Shown piece after piece: positions 12,110 through 23,639 of a stretch of DNA of 64,000 nt. The notes below the pieces were generated by a model. The model searched no databases. It was not told the origin of the DNA and was given only the letters and a program-made list of their open reading frames with translations. The position numbers and the translations under genes are program-made. Position 1 is the stretch's first letter. Each line of letters opens with the position of its first letter. Source of the stretch: Theobroma cacao (Eukaryota; Streptophyta; Magnoliopsida; Malvales; Malvaceae); contig NC_030856.1 of NCBI RefSeq assembly GCF_000208745.1, forward strand, positions 7,739,965 to 7,803,964. Direction: 5' to 3'.

Positions 12110-13024
12110 GTTTCTATGTGAAGTCCCACCACTCAGGATAGCCAATGATTTCATAATATCTTTGTTTCGAATGACCTATTTCACCACAATGAGTACATAT
12201 CAGAATGTCAGATTTTTTAGTTGATTGATTGCTTTGATTCTTTGAGGAGTTAGATGATGGTTCTTGTCGAGTTCAGTTGGCTAGCATAGTTGTGCTCTCA
12301 AAATTTGGACGAGAGCCTCCCATTGTCTATCTTTGTTGATATTCTTTCCTGACATATGCATACGTGCTTTCCAACTCAAGTTTTAGATCTTTTCATAAGA
12401 TTTCTCCATAAACCTGATCAAATTCAAAATCAAGTCCACTTAGAAAAATATGGACTCAAAGCTTAGCCATCGCAGAATGCAATTAGACTACACCTTCAAC
12501 TGTTCCTTCCGATGACATAGTCTTGTGATCAATTTCTTGAAAAATAGCCACAAGTTCATTATAGTATATTGATAATGGTCAGCCATTTTGTTTGGTAGAG
12601 AAAGATCTCTAGCTCAATTCAAAAATACAAGTCTCATTTGATCCATAATAAAAGGTTTTCGATATAGCTTCCTATATCTCCTTGGCTATGGGAAAACGAA
12701 TAAATCGTTGCATCAGTGATGGACTCATTAAATCAATAAGCCAGCTTTACACTTTGTGATCTTCAGTAATCCATGTTCCAAGGTTCGGATCTTTAGGTGC
12801 AGTTTTTTTGCTTTCTCGGTGAGATATCCAGCTTTGTTATGAGTGCAAATACACATTTCCATGAGTTGAGACCATAATGAGTAATTTGTCTCATCTAGTG
12901 TAATATTAGTAAGAAACATATAATTGTCTTGGTAGACAAAAATTGGTGATGTTGGGTTGCCAAGTATCGTTGGAGCCATAGAATTGCTTAGTTCAATTGA
13001 AACATTAGAATTGGTTTTTGCCAT
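12110..13024 (-). pseudogene. gag: Copia gag relic
   Basis: The frame opens at an ATG on the minus strand at 13024. The Copia gag N-terminal pattern follows: NYMFLTNITLDETNYSLWSQ and then the GYLTEK phrase. A stop at 12728 ends the open part. Further down, the remnant EIIGYPEWWDF around 12145 is the usual region after the gag zinc knuckle in this lineage; the cysteines near 12195 are only partly kept. It would form the nucleocapsid. Non-functional because of stops and shifts. Confidence 0.75.
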
Positions 13025-13096
13025 GTAGTTTTAGATGAATAGAAAAAAGAAAAAAATATGATGGTGATTTTTGAGTACAAACCTTTTGGATTAGAA

Positions 13097-13112
13097 CCTG
13101 ACTCTGATACCA
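13097..13112 (-). other. Copia primer-binding site (initiator Met tRNA)
   Basis: Minus-strand reading TGGTATCAGAGTCAGG directly abuts the 5' LTR. TGGTATCAGAG is the standard plant Copia site complementary to the 3' end of initiator-Met tRNA. Confidence 0.9.
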
Positions 13113-13408
13113 TGTAAAAAATATTCAAGATCTAAACAAAGAATTATACTGCTTAATCAAAAAATAAAGAATTATATAAGGGGCTATTTATAATAGCTAA
13201 CTAAATTCAAACTTACTTGGTATGCAAATAAAGTAATTATAATAGTCAACTAAACCTAAACCTACTTGGTGTGCAAGTAAAGAAAATAGTAAATAAATAA
13301 GTATTCTAACCCTAGACTTCTTAAGAATACAAGCAAAGTAACAAAAAAATAGAAAAATATTCTCTCTAAAATATTCTTAAAAATTAATAATTACAACTCA
13401 TGCTGACA
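13113..13408 (-). repeat. Copia 5' LTR
   Basis: It starts TGTAAAAAAT and ends GCTGACA on the plus strand. Shared phrases with the other LTR include AAGGGGCTATTTATAATAGC. Substitutions and small indels separate the two, so insertion was not recent. Confidence 0.85.
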
Positions 13409-15581
13409 CTCAAACATCAGAATGTCATTTCAAGTCTCTAATCCTTCTGTCTAAATACTCTTTATGGCGTAAAATCTAATTTAGGCAGTATAACAAAAAG
13501 ATAAAAGTTATTTCTAAGCAATATAAAAATCAAAGCCACGCAAAAAGATAAAGACGACATCAACCTAATAGAATCAGTACTACATAAAACAAAAGTTCAC
13601 AACCATCATATAAGGCCACAAAACTAAACTAACTAGAAAAAATAGCACTTACACATAAATCAAGAATAATCGTGCACTAAATTAAAATTTTAAAAACTAA
13701 TAATGTCATTTGCCATCTTGTGGCCAAATCATAAAGTATAAATACTTATTACAAAGTATAAAACAAAGTACAATAGACCCAATAGATAGGCAAACAGAGA
13801 TAGTAAAGTACAACTCAAATAAAAGGTGACGTTTACTAGATACCTTATCAACCACCTACCACAAAATTGAAGTAGTTCTCTCCAAAAGACGATGAGTCAA
13901 GTAGTCCATTAATTTGAAACAACAAATGCAACTTATGTGTGTGAATTATAAAACTCCATGAATAAATAACGAGAAGAAGGAACTAGTTAAATAGAAGAGT
14001 GTTTATATAAATACATTTTTAAATATAAAAAATGTAACCATAAGTTCAAATCTCAAATCTTTCATATTTCATTTCAACAACGTGACAAGAGCTTAATCAG
14101 AATGTTTTAGATCAACACAAAACCCATGGAAAGTTTAGTTGGAACTAACCAAGTCTAATACATCTCAAAATCCTTTTAAGAGAGTGAAAATTTCATATAT
14201 AAGCCTTAAGTATTGATACATCTTTCAAACATATCGATACTTATCAAACAGAATGCTTTCCAAAGCCTTCTAGACATAAAGTATCACTACTTATATCAAA
14301 AGTATCAATTCTTTTAACATAGAGAGCTTACTGACTTTCAAGTATCATTACTTTCAACACAAAACGTATTTATGGGTAATTTAAGGAATAGGTATCTATA
14401 TCTCATTCAAGAATATCAATGCTTCCTTCATAATTTTCTAGATTTCAACTTTAAATCAATCGTTTAGTTCCTAAACAAAGTATAATATCATTTTATTTCA
14501 AAAGTTCTCATATTTTAGATACAAAATAGAGTAAAAAATCGATTCAACATAGATTTCTTCAAATCAGTAATCAGAACAGATATATCAATTTTAAATTCAA
14601 AATCAAAGTCATAAAATCATCCTTTTCAAGTCTTAAACATCACTTAACAGAACTTAAATGTTTATGGAGCACTAGCTTAAGAAGAACAAATAGAAATTGA
14701 GGATAAGATATTTTCCCAACTATCTAGACATACAGAAAGTGTTGTAACACCAATATAATCTGGTGCATGTAGCCACTGACTTTAAAACTGAACAACAAAC
14801 AAGGTATCATCCCCACTTTTTGGACATACAAAGGGTGTCGTCATACCAATTTAGTCTAGTGTATATAGCCATCGACATCAGAACATAATAGATCATTGTG
14901 CACAACGATTAACGTTTACTATTGCTAACTATAGGTCTTTAACTTAATAGGCTCCACTAAAATTTATCAAAACAAATTTCATTCCAAAGTATCAAAGTTG
15001 AAAATCATTGGGTGAATTTGTTCACCTATGCAAACAGATATGTTGAGACATGATTTCAATCAATGTCATCAACTCAAGCTCATTTACCAAAAACAAAGTA
15101 TCCTTATGTTATGGCTTGTTCAAAACATAGTTCTACATGATTTCCAAATTTGAACATGCTTGCGATTCATAGACAAACATAAGAATTTTGAGATATTAAA
15201 CATTCAAAGTGTTTGTTTCCTGTGCATAAAACCATGTATGTAATAAACATATTTAAATAGCATATACCTACACTTTCTTAAACATGTTTAAACATGACAA
15301 ACATCGTCATAAACCTTTTACATAATTCGTGCTTAATTAATCAATAATAGAATTTGATGCAAATTCATAGACAAGGCATGCTAAATTATATCAAAATAAT
15401 AAAAAATGCAATATCTACTCACCTAATAAAAAATGCCTTTTCCTCTAGCAGTTCCAACAAAAAGTCTTTCAATCCGGTATAATTACATTTGCAACACAAC
15501 CTAACGATGAACAACCATTATCAACCACTCCTAATCTTTCCATCAATTTCATAATAACCAATATATTCCATAAAAAATTCA

Positions 15582-15677
15582 TTCAACCATTCTCTAACCT
15601 AAACTCAATGTCTAAACCTTAGATACAACTAGAGTTCTTTGTAATCTTACCTTGGTTTAGGTTAGAGAATGGTTGAA
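15582..15677. repeat. 23-bp perfect inverted repeat with a 50-base loop
   Basis: The arms are 15582-15604 (TTCAACCATTCTCTAACCTA then AAC) and 15655-15677, its exact reverse complement. The right arm ends one base before the LRR exon at 15679. The pair could form a stable hairpin. It lies at the junction between the LTR-type relic and LRR sequence. Confidence 0.9.
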
Positions 15678-15971
15678 GGAAGTGTGCCTCAAGAAATCAT
15701 GAATTTGACTAGATTAAGGAAGTTAGACCTCAAAGAGAACAACCTACAAGGTATGCTACTGTGGGTCTTTCTCTAGATAAATTAAAATGATTAGTTAGTA
15801 ATTTATATTGATTTATAGGTTCAGATTTTGGATTTCGGTTTTTGTTTAGATTGAATAAAAACTTGAATTTAGAAGAAAAAATTTAAACTACAAATTTATT
15901 ATAAATGTGAGTGATAGAATTCATAAAAACATGGCGTTATTAATTATTTTGGATGCATTGGATTTGTGAGA

Positions 15972-18850
15972 TGTCACGACCCGGTACTTCCCTCGAGCCC
16001 GTGACAACTGCAGCGACGTCCCGATGGACATTCATTGCCCAGAATGCTAACCAGAACCTCGCAAGGCTTTAATATCAGTTTTCACACCTCCCCTATGAGC
16101 AACAATTGTTAAGTAGCATGTTTTGAGAGATTATAAACTATTTCCAAATTAAAACAATAGAAAAATAACTTTTGTCTCATAGGGGCATTTTCGTCATTTT
16201 TTTTCAAAAATCTCAAAACCAGATAAAAATGTAGTATTTGAGTGAAAAACACATATTTCATGTTCAGGAAAAAATTTAAATGTCTAAAACATTCATTTAA
16301 AGTGAACTATAATTATTTGAATATAATAAAAATATTCAATAAAATATTTTATTTTTTTATAAAACAATATTTATAGAGTTATCGGTAAATAATTTTTGTA
16401 GCATAAAAGCTAAATAAATTCATACATACTGTAATACAGATAACCAAAGTATAAGATTTAATTTACAATGACACGTGGGCCCACGAACGACCAAAAGTAT
16501 TAGAAGAAATAAACCTACAGTTTTTTGAGGATGTAAGCCCAACTGTAGTCCTCAATGAAATGAGCTATCTACCGATTATCCTGAGCCTGAAATTAGTAGA
16601 AAGGAGGGTGGTGAGATTATATAATCCTGATGAGTAAACAAACATCATCTAAATCAGCTAAAGCCGAGTAATAGGAGACAATCAAAATATCCCATCACAA
16701 TACGTATTTCACAACTTGAAAATTTATCCCAACCCATGCAAACAATTATATTTCATTTAATTTCTCAATAAGTCTTATGACTTTCATAAACATTTGGCTC
16801 ATGCCATCAAATAATAATCGGTGATACCTTGATCAGAGGCATCCAATTGAGCCCACCAAGGCTGTTAAAAATTTCGTATACACATAAACATATTTTTAGT
16901 TTGAAAAACACAGTCGTTCCTTGGCGTTAGCAGAGTTCATCATCACGAGGTGGTTTGGCGTGACGTGAACTCTAACCATACCTCAGGAGATACCCTACGC
17001 GCCTCTTCGATCAAGGTACAAATATAACCGGATTTCGTGCCCCTCTAATAGGCTGGTCCACAGAACCCGCCCATTGCAGCAAGCTAAACCCACCATACAA
17101 TAAAATTTGCAATAGCATGACATGGCAATTATTTTATTTTACAGCCTTTCAAGGCTAAATACACAGTTCATATATTTCAACACAAATACCAATTCGACCA
17201 TTCATGCAATTATTTTCATAAGCCAATCAATTAGAGCCATAAATTCACAATACAACAAATGGTCTCCAATTACTCTATTTTCAAAGCTATCATTCAATTT
17301 CAAGACAATTTATAAAATCATTTCATTTAAACACATTTGGTTTATAAAACCTAAAAATTAATCATTGAAACTCATTTTTCATAAAATCATAAAATTGGAT
17401 AAAAACCACTTTAGATAATTAAGATGATAGTAAGATTACTCACTGTAATGGAAATCGAGTTTCGAGTACTTTGATTTCTTGATCCTCGGGTACTATCTTT
17501 TTGCCCTTTTCAGAGGATTCACCACCTAGATATAATGCAAAAATCAAGTAATTTACCACATTGGTGGTAAACCGTTATTAAAACTAGTCTAAACTCTATA
17601 TGAATGCATGATATGAAACGCGAATTGTTCGGATAATCGCCTACATGCAATGTTGGCCTAACTCGATCTATCACCCCATTAATTGGCCAATATGTCCAAT
17701 TCAACTCCAATTAACTCTATTTTTCTTCCAATTCTCCAAATCATCAAAAACAAATTAAATAACTTGAAATATGGCAAAATCATCCTCATATTTTCTCTTG
17801 GAAAATTTGGCCATGGTGAGTGCATCAACATTATGATTTTTCCTACTTGATTTTCTCACCATAATTCATTATTTCCTAACCAATTCACTTGAAATAAAAT
17901 CAAAATCATCATCAATATTCCACATGGAGAAATCAGCCAATGATGGGTGATGGGAGAACATGAATTTTTCTTGCTTGATTTTCATGCTACACTTCGTTAA
18001 CTAACTAAAAACACTAAAATACATTGAAATCTAACCAAATCAAGCATCAAAACCTCCCTCTAAGTGTTCGGCCAGCAAGATACCCATCATGAAATCATGT
18101 GATTCAACCATGGAAAATGCGAAAGAATGTATGGGAAAGGTAGATCACAAGTCAAAATCAAGAAATTTTACCTTTGATTGCTTGATTACTTGAAATCCAC
18201 CAATTTCCTCTTGAATTTTCACCCTAGGGTTTTTGTTCTTTCTTTTCTTCCTTTGTTCTTGGTGAGGCCGACCCTTATGAAGAGAAATGGGCTGATTTTG
18301 TGCTGATTTATAAGGAAAATAATAAAGAAAAAAAAGCTTGACACTTGTCACCTTACCATTGGTCCATTTTTAAATTCTTAACTATTAAGCTTTCTCTCTC
18401 CACCACATAAAATCCTTCAATTATCCATGATAATATTGGGTAAAATCCATGTGCTGGACAAGTGTTGGGTGTGTAAAATTACAATTTTGCCCTTGGGTGG
18501 CAAAATGACTATTTTACCCCTATGCTCGAAAAAATGTCAAAATTAAAATTTTTCACTTCTCAAACTCAAATTATACTCCAAATGATCAATCTTAGTAAAA
18601 AATTTCATCCAACACTCACATCTTAACCTTGGGTGGCAAAATGACCATTTTGCCCCTAGGTCATGAAAATTCCAATTTGACTTCAAATTGGTTTTCGAAC
18701 TCCGAATCACCATTTTAAGTCATTCTGGGGTTTTAAAATTCTCAATTTCATCTTAAAATCTTTATTTGAACTAGTTCGAGGCCTAATTCAACTTAATTGT
18801 ACCATTTGGTACATTGCCGTCTTTTAACGATTTTCGAGGTACCCAAGTAA
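15972..18850. repeat. Second LTR of the TGTCACGAC family, in an LRR intron
   Basis: It begins TGTCACGACCCGG and follows the 684-3572 repeat throughout, including GACACGTGGGCCCAC near 16470 and 'ttcgaactccgaatcaccatttt' near 18690 (shown as pattern only). The right end is unclear because the expected TGTTACA-like end is lost near 18840. No coding region adjoins it. It lies between the two 72-nt LRR exons, so it would be intronic. The minus-strand frame at 18145-18351 corresponds to the LTR frame at 2870-3142 and is not a gene. Confidence 0.65.
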
Positions 18851-18939
18851 GCAAACATGCATTCTTATGTAGGAATGGCATAATAAACATATTGTAGAGT
18901 CAGGCTTGATATGGAATCTCCATTAAGTGGTGGATTTGA

Positions 18940-19130
18940 AATATGGTTTAGAGAATTTGATATTCAATTATGGTAATAAGTGTTTGATCACCTTCCTAAT
19001 TTACAATGGCTTAATGTTAATTGAAATTCCAACAAATTTATTTAAATACAAAGCGTTAGAATATACACCCTGTTTGGTAATCAATTGGAAGGCATTGTGA
19101 CATTAGAAGTCAGGAATTTGACTTGCTAAT
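18940..19130 (+). pseudogene. Decayed LRR fragment
   Basis: Broken frames give LPNLQWLNVN near 18990, then an LRR-like LFGNQLEGIVTLEVRNLTC near 19070-19125 with shifts and a stop. It resembles one or two leucine-rich repeats of the same locus and is too worn to place further. Confidence 0.5.
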
Positions 19131-19437
19131 ATATTGTTTTGGTGTGCCTAAAAGAAAATAACATAAAAATTAAGATGCAGTACATGATTAGTTCAAAATA
19201 TATATCCATGCAAAAGTACAATGTAAAGAAGATAAAAACAGGAAAATGAGAGCACCTATATTGTTGAAAAAGAAAGATAAATACAATATATAGACCTAGT
19301 GCTCAACGAAGAAAAGGCTAGGTAAAATTCTAACTTAATTTGAGGAATTGAATCTTATGTTTCAGGTGAAATTCCATCAGCTATTGGAAGCCTGACTTCT
19401 CTTTGGTTCCTTGATTTTTGGCACAACAACTTGACCG

Positions 19438-20296
19438 GTATAATTTCATCTTTCTTCTCCTTTTCTTATGATATATGCATATCAATTTGCAATCCTTTTT
19501 AAGTACTTGAAGTTAAAATTAGAAATACATATATATAAAAATATGTAAGACTTGTACATATTCAAAAAAAAAAAAGTGGACAAAGAAGAAGAGCAAAAAT
19601 AAAATAAAAAAAATCTTAAAATCCTAGATTCAATATATTTCAGATTGATTGAGTGATTAGTGAAATGCAAATACTGTTTGAAACAATTTACCATGTTAAA
19701 AAATTACATATATTATGTATTAGTCTTTTTCAAAAAATTATTTTTATATGAAAACTCACTTTTTTACTTTTATACTTTCAATAGAAAAAAGTATATGATA
19801 AAAAATTATGACTAAATGGAATATCTATCTATCTACCTATATATATATATATATGAATATATATATATATATATATGAATTTATTATGTGCATATGCATG
19901 TGAACACATAAATAGAAGTGTGTGCATGTGTAAAGAGATAGAGTTTAGTAATTTAGCTTTAAAACTTTTATGCCTTCTTTCATAAACATCAAGAGAAACT
20001 ACAGATTACAGCAAGTTATTTGTCTCTATATATGTAGTATTATAAAAATTTCTTATTAGAGAGATCCCTTTGGTTAGATAGAATAAGAGTAGATGTTGAC
20101 TTAAAAGTAAAAGAAAATTAGTGAAGCATTGGTTTTCATAGTTTATATCATTAAGTTTCATTAATGATTGTGAAGCAATGTTGCAGTAAGTTCCTATTGT
20201 GCTAAAGGAAGCAAAAGTATCATTTTCGCATTTTTATAAAGCAACTTCTCCCGAAGAATATTCAATCCCTTAACCTGTGTTCATATTTTCTCCAAG
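19438..20296 (+). other. Putative intron of the LRR pseudogene
   Basis: Starts with GTATAATT after the phase-1 exon and ends TTTCTCCAAG before 20297. It is AT-rich and contains an (ATCT)n/(AT)n microsatellite at about 19821-19878. No other feature is seen. Confidence 0.45.
19821..19878. repeat. ATCT and AT microsatellite
   Basis: Short ATCT units are followed by two AT runs separated by a GA. Confidence 0.9.
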
Positions 20297-21556
20297 GACG
20301 GCTTCCAACTCTACCACCTTCATTATTTTGGTTCAGCGTGTCAGACAATCAATTAGTTGGAGAAATCCCTTCCTCAATATGCAATTTGAGCTCCCTTCAA
20401 GTTCTGGACTTGTCAGATAATAATTTGAATGGAATTATCCCGGTATGTCTTGGAAATTTAACTCTTTTACATTCGAATCTATATCTGAACGACTTTCATG
20501 GGGAAATAAGAGAAATTCTATTTCCTAAAAGTTGTTCATTGAGAAGTTTTCGCATCAGCAGCAACCAGCTTGAAGGGCCAATACCACAATCCTTGGTTAA
20601 TTGCAAGAACTTGGAACTTTTAGATTTGGGGAGGAATAACTTAACTGACGTCTTTCCTTATTGGTTAGGGAGATTGAATCTACAAGTTCTTGCCTTGCAA
20701 TCCAATAAATTCTATGGCCACATTGTCAATTCTGAAGTTGCATCTTCCTTCTCCCATTTGCGGATCATTAATCTCTCTGACAATGACTTCAGTGGCTGCT
20801 TGCCATCAAAATTTTTTGAAAGTTTGCATGCTATAAGCAATGGGTATGAAAACAAAAGTGAAGTAGACTACATGGGAACTAAGTATGTCACTTCTGCGTC
20901 GTATTATGATGCCACTTATGTGTATTATGATGAATCTTTATTTGTTACACTAAAAGGGTTGGAGATTGAGTTCAAGAGAATCTTAACCACTTTGACGGTT
21001 ATTGATTTTTCAAATAATCGATTCAGTGGACAGATTCCTGAAATAATTGGAAAACTTCAATCACTTATAGTCCTCAATCTCTCTCACAATAGTTTAACAG
21101 GACCTATACCATCATCCTTAAGTAATTTGTCTAAGGTTGAATCATTAGATCTCTCATCAAACAAGCTTGAAGGAAGTATTCCAGCACAGTTAAAAAATCT
21201 TGGATTCTTAGCGGTATTAAACCTTTCTTGGAATAATTTCGTCGGACCCATTCCTCGAAGGCAAACAATTTGATACTTTCACAAATGATAGCTACCTTGG
21301 GAACTTGGGTTTATGCGGACTCCCATTATCAAAAGGCTGTGGAAATGATCAGGATTGGGAACCACCTCCAACAATATTTGATGATGATGAAGATACAACA
21401 AAAGAATTGAACTGGAGATTTTCTATATTGATCGGGTATGGATGTGGGCTAGTACTGGGATTGAGTATGGGATATATTGTGTTCACATCTAAAAAACCAT
21501 GGTGGTTCATTAAGATGATCGAAAGAGTTCAGCGAAAATATGTTAGAAGAACATAA

Positions 21557-23284
21557 GTAATGCTCTCAGGTGAGTTTAGTACTTCTAAAAGTATAACAGT
21601 ATTTAATTTACCATTAACTTTTTTCTTTTTAATAAGATGTAATGTCTAGCTCTGACAAGTTTTAACAAATTTTCCCAGGTTGGATGTGTTCCGATTAAGG
21701 ATCAATACTCCCATGGGAAGCCAATTCATCCATTGAGACATTGGCAAAAATTGGATTTTGACAAGGAGATTTTCCAAGTCTTGTGTGGTATGGGTTCTAT
21801 CATTCTATATATTATGGTGAACTTTCTTTTATATATATTGTCACAGCTTTTGTTCAACCCGACTTTAGTCAATAATTTCAGTTGCATTAGTCTTATCTTA
21901 TTTATTTTATAGATGATTTTCCTGTGATTTTGTTGAGATTATGGAATGTATTTTCGACATGATATATACCTTCAACTATCCTATATATGACTCCACGCAT
22001 TCTGACACTGGTTGCTTAAGCACATTATATCATCAATGTTAATGCTTTAAGTCTCTTGATGCTCACTGTAGAAGAAAAAAAATGCTTTGATAGTTAAGGA
22101 GCACTGTTGTCCTTCAAATTGGATGAATTAATTTCCCGAATTGTTTAAGCATATCTTTTCTTCCAAGAAAACAATCTTTTGCAGTCAAATTACCCACAAA
22201 TTTCACAGAAAAGAACATAAGCTAAAGCCTTGGTATCGATTGAGAAGATGTTTAAAACTTTCTAGGTATTTGCTAGAGCATAATAACTCACACTTCTTGA
22301 AATTATAATTTAAGGATCTGGAAGAACTTCGGCAGGTTGAGGAGGAGCTTGAGAAGTGCTTAGCAAGAATTACTTGAACCAAAAATTATCTGATAATCGA
22401 AACAACTATTCCCCACTAGTTTTAGTTGAGCCAAACAGAGTCTTATGAAAACCGTAGGTGCTCTGCAGAATACATACAAAAACATTGAATCAGCACCCCA
22501 ATAAATCAAGAAAACAATCCAAAATAGTAATTCTTTTTCCGTTTAAATTAAAGATCCGACAAAAAACAAGTAGGGTAAAAAGCTCCCAACCATGTAAAAC
22601 TGTGTTAACTAATTGTTAAATAAGAGAAATTATTGACTGATGATAATTTTATTCAACCATATTCGACAGGCAATCTTATGCTTATAATTTCTCTCTTAAT
22701 TTCCAAGTGGACTTGTAAAATATTAAGACTAATTCACAATGATTTTGAGCCGGTTTAATTGATGAATAGACCGCCACACAAATTTTGCTCATTTTTTTCA
22801 AAAATAAAGCTATTTGTCCTTTGAAAACTGTATCAAAAACCTGAAATTTTCCTTATTTTTCCAAAAAATAAAGTTTCAGGACAACCTTTTAATAATATTT
22901 TTCTCCTTTTAAAGTGATCACTTGCTTGTGCAAATTTCATTTGTATTAACAAATTGATAATAACAGGTAACTAGAGATTAAAGAAACGAAATTTTGTGAA
23001 TTATATGAAAGACTGGCTTACATGACCCTTGCTTTCTTCTGAAGTTGGATGTTTGGAAGGCAATGACTCATTAACAGAGCCATCAATTAGGAAATGGAGA
23101 AATATTTGGTTTCACACCATATCTATGGCAGGATTACCCTGCCATAGTAAACAAAAATTTTATAAGAAAAGACAAACAATGATATATAGGTGTATGTCTT
23201 TGAATTAAAAAATTTTGGGTGTAAGGTGATATTGCTTTCCTACCCCATCCAGCCCCCACCATTTTTCTTGATGTTTACTGCCTT
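21557..23284. other. Downstream of the LRR pseudogene, mostly unassigned
   Basis: The first part looks like an old 3' untranslated region with a possible intron: CAGGTGAGT at 21568 and TTTTCCCAG ending at 21679. The rest is AT-rich. A MADS-box fragment at 22315 is annotated separately. A minus-strand stretch near 23095-23025 reads DGSVNESLPSKHPTSEESKG before a GTAAG-like donor; I do not recognise it. Confidence 0.35.
22315..22377 (+). pseudogene. MADS-box K-domain fragment (SOC1/AGL42-like)
   Basis: Reads DLEELRQVEEELEKCLARIT then a stop. This matches the middle of the K domain in the SOC1/AGL42 clade of flowering-time MADS factors, where this helix mediates dimerisation. In those genes an exon starts at this point, and the fragment is preceded by non-coding sequence. 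Only 20 codons remain and no other MADS exon is seen, so it is an isolated relic, and the call rests on a short match from memory. Confidence 0.4.
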
Positions 23285-23620
23285 TTACATTAGGCTTGTG
23301 GGTCCTAACTTTGTTATCAGTAATTAAGAGATCAATAAATTAGGGTCCCATGACTTAAGGTGCATTTAATTATTGGGATTGTAAATAATAATAATAATAA
23401 TAAATTTTTATTTATTTTTATGATTGAAAATTAATTTATTGCAATCGAGTTTTTTATCGAAAGTCAAGTCATCGATTCAAGTGAAAGTCCAAACGAGGCT
23501 ATTCAACCAAGCTGAAGATCTTCTGTTCTCTGCCCATTTCATACGTAAAAGCCTTTTAAATAATGGAAGAATTTTTCAAAAGCTTAATTGCCAACCAGCC
23601 TTTGCAAAATTCTCAAATTT
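23285..23620. repeat. Dispersed repeat, copy 1
   Basis: Shares CATTAGGCTTGTGGGTCC, GTCCCATGACTTA, CAAGCTGAAGA, TGTTCTCTGCCCAT and CAGCCTTTGCAAAATT with 29552-29690, in the same order and strand. The copy here is longer and includes an (ATA)n run at about 23385-23402. It codes for nothing I recognise. Confidence 0.75.
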
Positions 23621-23639
23621 ACATAGTTCAGTAAATCTG

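Larger units (their letters stand above)
8307..13408 (-). mobile_element. Ty1/Copia LTR retrotransposon, full length but decayed
   Basis: A 5102-bp element read on the minus strand, with LTRs at both ends, a primer-binding site next to the right LTR, and gag, protease, integrase, reverse transcriptase and RNase H regions in Copia order. Flanking bases TTCAA (8302-8306) and CTCAA (13409-13413) are a 4-of-5 match, which fits an old 5-bp target duplication. Many stops and shifts break the reading frame. It sits inside the older LTR-type repeat. Confidence 0.9.
8073..15654. repeat. Relic LTR-type repeat split by a Copia insertion
   Basis: The left part (8073-8306) starts TGTCACATTCC and the right part resumes at 13409. 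The pieces share loose landmarks with the LTR at 684: a TGTCAC start, and a 'ggcgtaaaa...ta' stretch near 13467 like that near 1113. Near 14735-14875 an imperfect unit of about 87 bp, with ACCAAT.TA.TCT.GTG and TAGCCA, occurs twice. No coding capacity is evident in 13409-15654, which is why I give it no gene. The right border is set only by the LRR sequence that follows. Assignment as a distant relative of the 684 family is tentative. Confidence 0.4.
15679..21556 (+). pseudogene. LRR receptor-like protein (Cf-9/RLP type) with LRR exons, frameshifted
   Basis: Exon pieces are 15679-15750, 19366-19437 and 20297-21556. The first two are each 72 nt, phase 1, with AG and GT borders, and each encodes one LRR (SVPQEIMNLTRLRKLDLKEN; EIPSAIGSLTSLWFLDFWHN). 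Phase 1 also fits the acceptor before 20297, which opens GRLPTLPPSLFWFSV. The long exon then carries about nine LRRs, an island with YVYYDESLF, a C-terminal LRR block, the cap LGLCGLPLSKGC, an acidic stretch (DDDEDTTKE), one transmembrane segment (about 21430-21490) and a short basic tail without a kinase. That is the layout of receptor-like proteins at the plasma membrane that sense pathogen or developmental ligands. An extra C at 21256 shifts the frame just before the cap, so translation stops at 21273. The signal peptide and N-terminal LRRs are missing. Whether the three exons belong to one transcript is inferred from phase only. Confidence 0.7.
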
